Origin: Sipunculus nudus
Lineage: Eukaryota > Annelida > Sipuncula > Golfingiida > Sipunculidae
Length of the DNA stretch: 64,000 nt
Direction of reading: 5' to 3'
Assembly: GCA_026874595.1 (NCBI GenBank)
Contig: CM049310.1
Location: forward strand, 80,963,056 to 81,027,055
Shown: positions 10,784 through 22,587 of the stretch, in pieces
How positions within the stretch are numbered: the stretch's first letter is position 1
Layout: the number at the start of each line of letters is the position of its first letter
Notes under the pieces: generated by a model
Told to the model about the DNA's origin: nothing
Database searches by the model: none
What the model saw: the letters and a program-made list of their open reading frames with translations, nothing else
Position numbers and translations under genes: made by a program

Positions 10784-13700
10784 TTAATAGGCCAGGAGAT
10801 TTAGCCAGAACAAAGATCAAAGGTAAAGAACAATTGCAACAGAATTTCTGTTTGCACAATGCATTTTCGTTGGGTATGAATTTTGAAATACTAAAAGTCT
10901 ACTAAAATCAACCCATGAGAAATATGAAAAGTTCGCGTTTTTCTTCTACCCGGACTCGTAATTTCTTAAAATATTAGATTTGGACTAAAATGACATTACA
11001 AATCCTCCTTCATTAACAACAGTTCCAAACAATGTACTAAACAAACTAAAACTATTGGATTGTTAACATAAGATTTTAAAAAGTGTCAAATTTAATATTG
11101 ATTTTTTGATTAAAAATTTGCTTTTAGGTGATTTTTTTCTTCATAAAAATAGCGTTTTAATAGGGTCACTTCAAAGACTTGTCTTGTATCCCTTACATCC
11201 CTCCACATATTGTTATTTGCTTCGCGTAAATACATTAAATAATTTATTTCATGGCTGTGTTTTAAAACAAATTTTGAGAAAATACTGTATTTCTGTAGAG
11301 AGATATGACCGCTTTTGTACTTAAAGGTTACCCCTAACACTTACTGGTTAATCATGGTATACAAGCATTTTAGTAGAGTTGCCAGTTAGGGGTACCTTTG
11401 AATGGTCTATCTTATAAGGTTTTGTTTATGAATTTGTGATAGTAGGGGTCCACTGAGTAGGGTTGTGCTCACGACGACCTTGGGCAACTTTTGTAATATG
11501 CAAATTAGAGCCGCCATTGACGAAAATTCTATTTTCTTCGATATCTCAAGAACTAACCATAATAATTGGTGAAATATTGTGTCTAGACCTAGGTTTTCAT
11601 GGTCCAAGATTCATATAAAACCATAATAATAACGATTAAGTTCATATTTACAATTTAAATATGTAAATTATGGCCGCCCTTGAAGAACAGCCTATTATCC
11701 TCAATATCTGAAAGACTAAGCATGATATTTGGCCGAACATTGTGCCTAGACTTATGTTTTTATGGACAAAGATTCAAATGAAAACATATTAACCATATTA
11801 TTATAATGCCATTTTATTAGCAATAACTTTTTTTACTGCAATCTTGATAATGTTATACAGAATCACTGGTTATATTGAAAACTTGAATATATATATATAT
11901 TAGTGTGTATATAATACATACCTTAAGCTTGTTTAGAAGTATCACATGTGGTAAAATTGTACAAAAATTGCACTATTTGGCATTGGCTTGTACTTTTTTT
12001 TCATATTTTACTCCAGACAGTTTATACTTTTTTCTTAAAAGATTTTTTACATTTTTCAATAACATCCGTAGTAGCAGCACTGAATGTAAAATACCTATTC
12101 ATAGATTATCTACTAAACTTGACCAATATATGTTATATGGAGAGTATGTCAAGATATATAGATACATGTATTAGAAAACATTATTACGATGTAAGTACAT
12201 TTAAGCCCTTTGGCTACTTTTTATGTGTGACATTTAGTTTACAAAAAAAAAACACGATCCCACAGGGACCAGTTCAGATCCGCTGGAATGAATATACCGA
12301 GGCGTTTATCCTTATTCACAATGTTACCTCTTTTGATTTAAATGCAAATTAGATATACCTTTTGTTAACATATGCTAACTGAAAAATAATTCTGTCTCAA
12401 CATCTACACATTACAGTTCATTTCACAAGTCCGAAGTTGCAATTAACTAGGATATTTAATAGAAGCAAAAGAATCATTATATATGAATGTTTGTATAAAT
12501 GGTGAATATAATTGGATAATGATATCTAGTCATCAAAGATTAGAATGGGGCATGGGAGGCTTATAAATATCAATTCAGCTTAAGAAGAGGTAGCTTTGTA
12601 AGTCCTCCTTAGCGTTTGACAATTTTCTGTGCAAAACCCTCACCTACACAAAAACTGGTGGTAACACCTTCCTTGACAATTCATCACGATATTCAGTTTG
12701 CATATTTTCCCCTTTCAGGGATCTAACTTATGATCTAACAAATCAGTTTGGAAATTTATTCACTGTGGTTAAATATTCTGAAAATGTGAGAATTTTCATG
12801 ATAAATGAGTAGTTGTAAAGCAAATCTCCCAAAAATCGCAATTTTTTTTTTATAAATGATAAATATACAAATATAGTATACTAAATACTTATGAAAATAC
12901 TAAATGATAAAAATTATATTTGCATGGTCTAGAAATAATTGTCAGCTCAGTCAGCAGTATACTGAACTCTTTTCAACCATGCTTTGCTCAAGAATAATCT
13001 ATTATGGACAACTATTCAGAGATTTTTGCAGATACAATGTTTGAAACACAGTCGCTGTAAATTTTAAAAAATTCAACCAACAACAATATACAGGGCAAAT
13101 TCAACAGGAGATACTCCACTCTGAGGATTCAATCAGTATATATCTTTAAGACAGTTATTTACATATAGATTTTATATCTAAATTTAATAGAAGTAGCTTT
13201 GAAGAGGCAATAAAAACTTTTGCTGAAAGTTCCGCTGAAAAAAAAATACTTTGGTAAGACCAGGCACACCATCTTAATATATGTCGGCCATAGGGGGCAG
13301 TTTTTTTTGTTTACTCTGGGTTCTGCAGCCATAAACAGACAGGTTCACGTAGATGCTCTGGTATTTTATACTTATTTATTCTAAAAAGGCACTACCTACA
13401 CTAAAATACATTATAATGTGATGGATAAACTGCAGTAGTTAGAGTGGGCATGGATATAAAAATTTATAATCACAAGGATTACATGTTTGCCATCGTTTCT
13501 TTAAAGATATAGACTTCATTCCCTCTATACCATGATTAACCTCCGAGGGGTAGGGGTAACATTGAAATACAAAAGTGGTCATATCTCTGTACAGAAATAA
13601 AGTTTTTCTTCAAAATTTGTTTTAAAGCAAACATATATCAGTTAACCCATTATTCACATGGTTTAATTTGAATCTTTGACCATGTAAATCAAGTTTAGAC

Positions 13701-14636
13701 AGAATGTTCGATAAACTATTATGGTAAGTTTTTTCAGATATTGAAGAAAGTAGACTTTTCTTCAATGGCGGCTCTAATTTACATATTAAAATTAAAATAT
13801 AAACTGAAGCGTTTTAATATGGTTTTATATGAATCTTTGGTCATGAAAATCTGGGTCTAGACACAATGTTCGGCCATTCGTCATGGTTAGTCGGATATGC
13901 GGAAGGTAGACTGTTTTTCAATGGCGGCACTTAGTTACATATAAAAATTTAAAGAAAACCTTTACTATAATTGTTCTATTTGATTCTTGGACCATGAAAA
14001 CCTAGGTCTAGACACATTATTTGACCAATTATCATGGTTAGTTTTTGAGACTGGCAACTGGACTAATATGCTCGTATACCATGATTAACCACTTAGAGGT
14101 AGGGGAAACCTTTAAGTACAAAAGCAGTGATATCTCTCTACAGAAATAAAGTAATACGTCAAAACCTGTTTTAAAACATAGCCAAGAAATTATAAAATGT
14201 ATCCCAGTATAACATACAACAATATGTGCATGGATGTAAGTGATGAGAGAGAAGTCTGTGAAGTGACCCTATACATTCACAATATTTTTTAAAGAAAAAT
14301 ACCCAAAATCATATTTTTATCAAAAACACATTATATTTGACATTTTTTAGTAAATAATGTCATCATTCCCCTACGTTTTGCTTACTTAAGTAATTTGGTT
14401 GGATCTGTTGTAAATAAAATGAGGATTTGTAATTTCATTTATGTCAAAATCTAAAATTAAAAAAAAAGAATTGCACTCCGGGTATAAGAAAACGTAAAAT
14501 ATTCATATATTCCATGGGTTGAATTTGCTAGACTTTTAGCATGTCTAACTACATACCATACGAAAATGCATTGTGCAAACAGAAATTCTGTTGAAATAAT
14601 TTTGACGTTTTTTGCCCAATTCTACTGGCCTATAAC
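10784..14636. mobile_element. Large (about 3.85 kb) foldback element
   Basis: The outer arms at about 10784-11400 and 14040-14636 are imperfect reverse complements. The tips pair TTAATAGGCCAG with CTGGCCTATAA. Long matching blocks include ATGCATTGTGCAAACAGAAA with its complement and the GATATGACCGCTTTTGTACT-type block. Next to each arm lie about 160-bp repeats in opposite orientation (11500-11800 and 13665-14060). They carry an ATGGCGGC core and a GGTCTAGACACA phrase. One X-block (AGGGGTAAC...AGTACAAAAG) is repeated in direct orientation at about 13530 and 14080. The centre (about 11900-13500) is AT-rich. Frames there, the longest 134 residues at 11948-12352, resemble no transposase. Confidence 0.75.
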
Positions 14637-14830
14637 CCCACTGCGGGCTGGTTTTGACAAAGCATGTCAAAGTCCTAACGAAAGTTCTCTTTTACTACTC
14701 TAATAATGATTAAATTTTCTGAACCACAATCGTGAAATTCCTGTCTACTTTTCATTAGGTTTGGTCCTGCAAATATGATAATTATTTTATTTATTCATCT
14801 TGTACAACGGATATTCCTGGCTTGAATTAA

Positions 14831-14890
<60 letters not shown>

Positions 14891-15825
14891 AATATAATAT
14901 ATATAGAGCATTATATAAATAAATGAACATATACGCTTCAATTGCCTGTGCCAAATTATCGGTCCCCTCTCCTCCTTCAATCCTGACTACGCCCCTATTA
15001 GGGGTTTATTGTCTGATATCAGCGACGGCACTCTCATCCGACTTTACTCTTTGCCTTCATGGTCTTTCGGGCCTGAACATTATTGCAGCTTTTCTCAGCT
15101 CTCCGGAACAAATATAACCAAACAGCAACACAAGGCGCTTAATGTTTTTTTTTCGTTCAGGCAATGCCCTGACACCCATGCTTACAGGAACCAAATCACT
15201 CTTGGGTGGAGAGAGCGCACCAGTGTGGTAATGACTTTGGACAGAAGGAAGGCGGACAGATCTGGACGCGAACCCACAAACTTGTGGTCACGAATCAAGC
15301 GCCCCAACCATTACCTCACCAAGCTCCAGTATCGATAGCATTTACAGCAAGTTGATAATACCATTTTATTTCTTATTCTTGGGTAGGCTGAGAGCTAGAG
15401 GGTTTCATATTGAAGGGTTACAAACGCACCGTAATATTAAACTCAAATGGGGGGGGGGGGGGGGGGGGGATGATGCCAATTTTGATTAAGCGCCAATGAT
15501 AATTTTTACAGAGCCTTATTCATATCGTGTTCCCGATAAAATCACTATTTTTATTTTCTGCGCAATAAAATGACTGTTTTTTATTACAATTAAAAGGATT
15601 TATTTTGCAACATCACTGCTCTCAAATAATTCATTCATTTATATTTTTATGAACGCAGTTAAGGGAGCCCTCAGCTACATAATTTTAATCAAACAGAGGC
15701 GTCCCTTGTTGGAATTATATTTTTAAAGAAAAAAAACTTCATAAATGTAAAACAGAAACAACAGATTAGGCATTATTTACCAAAAAAATGAAAAACGACA
15801 TGTTAATTGATGGGTAGAAAACCAG
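14637..15825. other. Interval with a (TA)n tract and a poly-G run
   Basis: (TA)n at about 14834-14886 and a G run at 15449-15469. The frames at 14923-15338 have no recognisable motif. Confidence 0.45.
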
Positions 15826-15829
15826 GATA

Positions 15830-15975
15830 GTAACACACATAAACCTGTAGTTCATTCCAATACCCCTGTATTGATCATCATGATTCTTTGCATGCATACT
15901 AGTATTGATCATGGAGTGTTTCATCAGTTCCTGCAGACCGGTGGTGCCACCTGAATTCTCATAAAATGGTTTACA
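15830..15975 (+). repeat. R2 repeat fragment
   Basis: Contains ATCATCATGATTCTTTGCATG, then GAGTGTTTCATCAGTTCCTG and GGTGGTGCCACCTG, the module repeated in the longer R2 copies at 17.0 and 52.5 kb. Confidence 0.6.
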
Positions 15976-16129
15976 GAAAATGACATAAGGTAGGCTATTG
16001 CTTTCCAAGATAGTTAAGTACCGATTTTCCTATATCTATCCTAGGGACATTTCCTACTGTTTGGCGTTCTTTTATTTAAAAAAAAAGCAAAACACAAAAA
16101 TCGTGAAAAACAGGTTGACATTGGTTGTG

Positions 16130-16545
16130 GAACGGGCCATTGAAATATGCATTCTTAGGAATGCAAGCCTCTGCCATGTGGGCGGTCCTTAATGTGGGGT
16201 ACTCCTCAAACCGTGTTTTCATTTACTCTTGGGCCAATATTCCCATGTTTATTTTAGCATAGTTTCCCCCAACAAATGTTTGCATTCACTTGTTCGGCCC
16301 ATATTCCCATGTTTAATCGTGCATGTGTGACTGAACATTTGAGAATATTCATTGAGATCCTTCCTGGGTCCGAATCATGCGCCAGATCAACACCAAAATC
16401 TAATCGGTTCTTCATTGGTCCATATCCGAGAAACAATGAAAATTTTTATGGGATTTCGTTCATGCTTGCGTGAGTTATATTGTGAACAACACAAACACAC
16501 ACACAAACACACACGAACGGGAATGAAAGCATTCCCTCCTTACGG
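16130..16545 (-). repeat. R1 dispersed repeat, copy c (near full length)
   Basis: The most complete R1 copy in this orientation. It begins GAATGCAAGCCTCTGCCAT and includes a repeated TTCGGCCCATATTCCCATG word, CTAATCGGTTCTTCATTGG, a GAAAATTTTTATGGGATTTC part, a (CA)n tract and a terminal ATTCCCTCCTTACGG. A short internal duplication of the CCAATATTCCCATGTTTA word is present. Confidence 0.72.
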
Positions 16546-17000
16546 ATGCATTAAGTGGAAATTGAGATGGACATTAGGAAGTAGGGTAAACTCCCTGTTT
16601 GCTTGGTGGGATCACGTGTATTTGCTCATCACAATTACGCTTAAAGAGCGCGCAGGGCTGTAGTCTTGACTACTGCAACCTGTAGCTGCTCGACAAAGCA
16701 AAAAAAAAAAAAAATCTTCAGTCAGTCAGATAAACTTCCTTTGCTCCAATTTGTGTTGAGCAGGCTGAAGTAATTTTCTAACTATCGACCCTTAAGCTAA
16801 AATACACAATAATTACTAAATGTTGTATTTTTTTTATCACTATTTATTTCTAGCTATGATAAGGCATTTTTTGCCTCTTGAGTATATGTATAAAACTGAC
16901 GGTCCATAGAGGTGCACAATAGGAAACGCATGTCAGACATAATGCTTTAACTTACGGATACCTGATTCAGTGGGATTTTCAGTAGCAACAGCTGACAAGT
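16546..17000. other. Unannotatable interval
   Basis: A poly-A run at 16697-16714. No genes or known repeats seen. Confidence 0.4.
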
Positions 17001-17004
17001 GTGT

Positions 17005-18425
17005 TTAGCTCAGCTGACTGAAAGTCAACTGAGGTATAGGAATGGCGCTTTGTCTGTCGTCCGTCCGTCCGTCCGTTAGCAGGGCACAAATCGTAACCGC
17101 TAACCCTTGTAACTGAATATCCAGGTAGGGTAAAAAAATCTCCTTGGAAACCTGAAATTAGGTCACTCCGACCCATATCCTCCGAGCAATGGGGCTTGTA
17201 GGTACCCCCAGAATAAAAAAAAATTGACACAAATCCCCAGTATCTTGATAATTAATGATTAATGATTGCCGTGAATCTTGCCTTGAACTGACCATGACTA
17301 GTTTTGTCAGCTCCCGAAAACTGGTGGCGCCACCTGTATTTTTTTCAAATTGTTACGATTGTGTCCTGTTTTTTAGACCGTCAAATCACAGCAATTATGT
17401 CAGTTATCTCAGCTGTGGTTTCATCGAGTGTCCCAAAACCTCATGTCTTACTGATGATGACAAGTTTTTTCAGACTTATAAATGATCCACCAATGTAGTA
17501 AGAACCATTTGATTTTGGGGTCATGAGGTCAAAGGTAAAGGTCACAGGACCCACTATAAAATAACTGTGCATGCATTTTAGCCAAACCTTTTCATCCGAA
17601 ACCTTCCATCTTCCACATACTGCTGACCTACTAGTACTAAAGAAACTAGGGGAAGAATCTGACAGATTTTAGTGTCACAAGGTTAAAAATCAAGGTCACA
17701 GGGGCCATCTGTCCAAATACTTTTTTTCCAGATAATAACTCCAGTTTAGATTAACATATTGGTTTTCAACTCATATACGACCTACCAATAATGTAGAATT
17801 CCTGTTGATTTTGGAATCATGAGGTCAAAGGTCAAGTTCTCAGGACCGACTAGTTAAAACGATTGTGGATGCATTTTAAAGCAAGCTTTCATCCGCCTGA
17901 AATTAGGTCTTTGTTTTCCATATACTTTTAGCTATGGGGCTAGTAATACCCCCCAGAATAATTAAAAAATTGATACGAAAGGTTCAGTTTCTGAATAACT
18001 AATGCATTGATTATCATAATTCTGTGCATGCATATTGATAATTGAGTGTTTTAGCAGATCTTGCAGACTGGTGGTGCCATTTGTATTTTTTTCAAATGTT
18101 TACGAAGTTTTCCCTATTTTTGAGACTATAAAAGATTCGGTGGTCTGAGGTCGGGCGCAAAGTGTAACCATTGGACCTAGAATCTCCTAACATAACATCC
18201 AGTGAGGTCACTGTGACCTATATCTGGAAGCTGTGTGAAAGAACATGATTTAAAAACTTTGTTAGTCAGATGAGCACAAATGGTAGCAACTGGGCGTGGA
18301 ATAAGGTCACTGTAAGCCATAGCTAAGGACTATTGGCAAAATGCATGATTTTGAGCAGTCTTGGCATCATGTTACCCATTTTTCATGGTTCCTATTTAGC
18401 TGAACGTCATGGCCCATAGACCACT
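17005..18425 (+). repeat. R2 dispersed repeat (TGTCCGTC type), long copy
   Basis: Begins with a palindromic GCTCAGCTGACTGAAAGTC head and a GTCCGTCCGTCC tract, then GGCACAAATCGTAACCGCTA. An internal module (CTGGTGG-GCCACCTGTATTTT, AGGTCAAAGGTCA, AACCTGAAATTAGGTC) is repeated with decay. It ends AGCTGAACGTCATGGCCCAT. A similar order and ending occur at 52478-53495. No transposase frame is seen. Confidence 0.7.
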
Positions 18426-18499
18426 TGCTTTCAGTGATGGTATGTACATGCCTTCCACTAAATCATATACACCCTTTATACAGATGTATACTGGCCAGT

Positions 18500-18960
18500 A
18501 CATATACTGTCGTTGGCTTTATGCTCGCGAGAGTTCATATTCGCGATATTCGCGAAACGTACATTATCGTAAAAATGTAACATTCGTGAATAAGACGCCC
18601 CATATACACAGGTGAACAGTAATTCTACTGTAATACCCTCATTGACATCGCTTGTATATTAAGAACAAAGAGGGTTGTAATAAATAATAATATATTTTTT
18701 TTTTCACCTGTATATCAAAGAATAATATTTTGAATGTAATAGATGTTTCATATTATCTGTCAATAATGCATGTACCGTCTTGTCAAGCTTGCGACGAAAA
18801 TATTTGTGTTTTAACTTACAATGTATACGTTCTTGGATAGTGAGATCGGGAAAATGGAACTCTCGCGAAACAGTGATGTGTGAAAATCGCGATAATTTAA
18901 TCTCGCGAATATAAATCAACCACAGTAGATTGTTAATGCTGCAGCATGTTGTAAAAGCTG
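18500..18960. repeat. TCGCGA-rich repeat, possibly an inverted-repeat element
   Basis: TCGCGAGAGTTC lies at about 18526-18537, and its reverse complement (GGAACTCTCGCGA) at about 18855-18868. Both are accompanied by further TTCGCGA words. Similar TTCGCG-rich sequence is at about 45370-45440. This may be a decayed inverted-repeat element about 340-430 bp long; the ends are unclear. Confidence 0.45.
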
Positions 18961-19041
18961 ATGTTATGACGTCACCACGGTTCCATGCAATGTACATTTC
19001 ATAGATTGGCCGTAACATGTCGCTACAAAAAAGAAGAGTTG

Positions 19042-19075
19042 GGCCAAAATAAAAAAAAGGTATGGTTCTCAGGCA
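19042..19075 (+). mobile_element. Truncated end of the TA-flanked MITE
   Basis: GGCCAAAATAAAAAAAAGGT followed by ATGGTTCTCAGGCACC matches the left terminus of the element at 33624-33957. Only the terminus is present; Gypsy-like sequence begins directly afterwards. Confidence 0.65.
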
Positions 19076-19912
19076 CCATTCGGGACAAGTGTGTCAGCTG
19101 GAATATTCCAAAGGAAGTTAATGGAAGCCCATGAAGGTCTCAACGGGGTCGTATAGCGGATGACATTGTGATACATGGGAAGACAGTGGAAGATCACGAT
19201 GCCAACTTTGAGAAATTCCTGAGGCGCTGCCAGGAAAAAGGAATAAGCTAAATCAAGAAAAACTTGAGCTAAGGTTACAACAAATCACGTTCATGGGCCA
19301 TCTCATCTCGAATAAAGGCCTTCAAAGAGACCCAGCTAAAGTCGAGGCAAAACTTGGAATGCCACCTCTAAACAACACTGAACAGCGAAGAAGGTATCTA
19401 AGCTTGATGAACTACCTCGCAAAGTTCTTACCTTGATTAACCACCACACTGGAACCGATATTGAATCTTCTCATAAAAGATGGGCAATGGACATGGTCCT
19501 CTTCACAATAGGCTGCCTTTGAGGAAGTATTGCTGTTACTTACCAATGCTCCCGCCCTCCAGTTCTATGACCCCACCAAAAAACTAATCATTGAGAATGA
19601 CAAATAAGAAAATAGCTTGGGGTCAGCCATGTTCCCAGAAAGTAAACCTGTAGCTCACGCTAGCAGATCTTTATCTGATACCGAACGCCGCTACGCTCAG
19701 ATAGAAAAAGAGATGTCGGCAGTGTGCTTAATTCGGCCTAGAGATATTCCATCACTACTCTTATGGCCGCAGAGTTAAAATAATCACGGACCATAAACCA
19801 CTGGTTTCAATCTGCAGTAAACCACTCGCAATAGCCAGCTTCAACTTCAAACAAAGCCAAGACCCCCGAAAAACATGCGGATACACAGAATGAACCGTAT
19901 CGAACCAAATAA
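19076..19912 (+). pseudogene. Ty3/Gypsy retroelement remnant (RT end and RNase H)
   Basis: Broken plus-strand frames match the pol region of Ty3/Gypsy elements. About 19145-19330 corresponds to the RT palm downstream of the catalytic aspartates, with a FMGHLIS motif. The connection region (MNYLAKFLP) follows, then RNase H, with an HASRSLSDTERRYAQIEKE block at about 19655-19715 and IITDHKPLVSICSKP at about 19770-19820. Several stops and frame changes occur. No integrase, gag or LTR was seen on either side, so this is a short internal fragment. Confidence 0.85.
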
Positions 19913-19914
19913 GG

Positions 19915-20730
19915 GAGACTTGTTAAAACCACAGGAAAGCTAAATCTTGAACTTTGCATGTAAATATAGAAGTCCCCATAACTTCTATTGGTATTTCTAA
20001 ATCATATATACATTTTCATATAGTTTCATGGACAGTTACATGTGTCTCCGCTAGATGTTGCCAGAGTCGACTAACTGTGAATATCATATGACTGATAAAA
20101 CGTGTGAAGCCAGTCCGTCTTTCCGCTTCTCCAAACCTGGACGTGTATATACGTGACAGAATACGTAACACAGTATACACTTTAACTGAGTTTTTAAACA
20201 TATTAAAATCAGTATAACCATTTTATCACCTAAATCACCATCAGGTTTTATCAACAGAAATTATCACACGTTACACATTATAAACCTGTCTTCATATTAA
20301 ACTTTAAAAGAAAATTTCGTCACAATATTTAATAATTTACACGAACAATATAAAATGATGCCTTTTGTTCTTTGCATTTTGCAATATTCAAGTTGTCTTA
20401 AGGACAGATGGAGGTCCGTAGGAGAAAGTAAAATGAAAGTTTTCATTGACGTAGAATAACGGCTTTGTTACAATAATAATATACTGTGGTGATAGCTGTC
20501 AGAATATTTTGGTAAGAGAAAGACCGCCAAACCTTCAAACCGACAACATCTGTTACAAAATAGGTCCGGGTCGTCCACTATGAACTCTGTCGTCTGCTCA
20601 GGTGGCAAAATGAACGCCGGGAAGAAAATCCGTAGGCGATGCCGTAATGGTATTGGAGAAAAGAGGTCATTTACACACTGCGCAGAATTTGACCTACAAG
20701 AATCCGACTCTGCTGGTTAGTGTCACAATC
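19915..20730. other. Unannotatable interval
   Basis: AT-rich. A 45-codon open frame starts with ATG at about 20580 and encodes a basic and then acidic peptide. It has no recognised family and I do not call it a gene. Confidence 0.4.
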
Positions 20731-20734
20731 TGAC

Positions 20735-21062
20735 TCCCACAATGCATCGCGGATTCTATATATACAGATTGCGTAGGTATAAATGTAGTGAAGAAGGTTA
20801 TGTAGTCCGTTCACATATGTTGGATAAAATTGTATCAGGCGCTAGGCAAATAACATAAAAATGGGTGTTTTTGTGGTAACGACTTCACGGAATAGTAACA
20901 TCTTGCAAGCATGTGCATGTGAAATGTACAGAAGGTGTTTCCTTGAAATTTTACAAAATTTGAAATTAAAATTTGTTAACTGAGACAAGTAGTCCCGGCT
21001 ATCCTACAGTGCAAATTAGTTTTTAGTAGAAACGACCTCTGGCGGAAGGATGGGTCATTTAA
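20735..21062 (+). repeat. R4 dispersed repeat, copy b
   Basis: Contains CACAATGCATCGCGGATTCT, GTAGGTATAAATGTAGTGAA, GTAGTCCGTTCACATATGTT, GAAGGTGTTTCCTTGAAAT, ACTGAGACAAGTAGTCCCGG and CTCTGGCGGAAGGATGGGT. It is the longest copy of R4 and shares both ends with the 54.5 kb copy. Confidence 0.72.
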
Positions 21063-22512
21063 AAAACACATGAACAGCTCCCACTTCGTTAACCTCTAGT
21101 AATTGTAGAAATTTATAAAAAAAAATAATTGACTTTAACGACCTTACAGACACCTCAAGTTTCACATTCAACCTTTATAATCAAAATTGTCACAGAGAAT
21201 TAAATATCTGTCACACAGGTTGATACTGTAGGATATTCATAGGATATTCTAATTTAATATGTACGTAAAATATCTTTTACAACCTCATGATTATATAATG
21301 ACTTATAAGCGATAAAATCCAAAAGAACTGGCCTGTGGTTTTGTCCATGTAACCCCATTCATTTCAGAATTTAATTATACACAGAGTCCAATATAAAGTC
21401 ACTTATCTTCTTTGATTGCTCCAGTTCAGCGTATAACCATTGGCATATGTGTATATATTACAAAGGATGGATTTAGTTCTTTATAGGCATCCCATTACTA
21501 GCCAGTAACTGATCACAGAACTTGTGGTACTCTTCGGATGAAGTTGTCTAATAATGGTTGTGAGTCCCAGTTGCCGGGGTCTGTGTATATGGCAAGTTAC
21601 CCGGGGTTGGCTGGTGTCAGCTGTACGTTGTCATTAATCTTGCCGAGGGCGGAAATACCAGATACCGCCTTTAGGACATATAGGGCACGTGTAGGATACG
21701 TAGTGGTATTTATTTTAACTATATCTTACACAAAGAAAATCCCTGAAGTATGGACCTCTTTTAAGTATTTTTCAAAATAAATTCTGAGAATTTGTTATTT
21801 CTACAGTCAAACAAGGCCAAGAAAAATAGCTTGTGTAACTCTTTTTGCTCACAATCCTCGTCCGAATGCAATGAAACCAACCCCCCCCCCCCGACCCCAA
21901 GCAGTCCCCAAAAAACATTGATAACATGTCTTTGACTGGACACAGATTTTATAAATATTTGACTGATATCACCAATTTTGTTTGAGATTATGCTAAACAG
22001 ACAAAAAAATCAAACAAAAGGTTTTTAAAATGCCTCCTGGCATAATGGCTAGAGCCAACCAGAGTAGGCCAAACCATTCACTACTCTCCATCAGACCATG
22101 TAAACAAATAGGACCACGTGACCTGTAAAGCCCTGTGTAGCAGTTCAGTATGATGACATGACCAAGATCTTCAAGTTGCTCCCTGCACAGGCACGGAATG
22201 CAGCCTTTTCAAGTGTCGGCTGGCTGAAGCAATTTTGCATAGGCCCCAAAATAATTCATTCTACGGACTCTGAGAAAAAAAGGTGCTTGCGAGCAATCCC
22301 CCCTCCCAATCCCCTTTCCCTTATACCGGTCGAGACACAATTCGTGGAAATTTCCAGGTTGGTAAGAAAATACATATATCTGCTTCGATTGTTCAAATGG
22401 TATATATTGCCAATACAAACTGACTCAATTTTCCATATTTTTAAATATTTTAAAATAAAATTGCGCCACAGCACAATTTAGCAGCAAAAACAAGGAACCT
22501 GGTTTCAATCAC

Positions 22513-22545
<33 letters not shown>

Positions 22546-22585
22546 GAAAAATAGGAGCGGTGAATCCGTAGAACAATATGAACAA
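21063..22585. other. Unannotatable interval left of the satellite
   Basis: A C run at 21880-21892 and a 31-base A run at about 22512-22540. The small frames at 21538-21780 and 22158-22481 have no motif support. Confidence 0.4.
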
Positions 22586-22587
22586 CA

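Noticed and set aside
11948-12352. 134-residue open frame in the centre of the large foldback
   Set aside because: AT-rich, composed of residues expected from AT-rich DNA (F, L, Y, I, K), with no transposase or other motif.
20580-20717. 45-codon ATG-started frame with a basic then acidic peptide
   Set aside because: Too short to separate from chance; no splice context, family or second copy.
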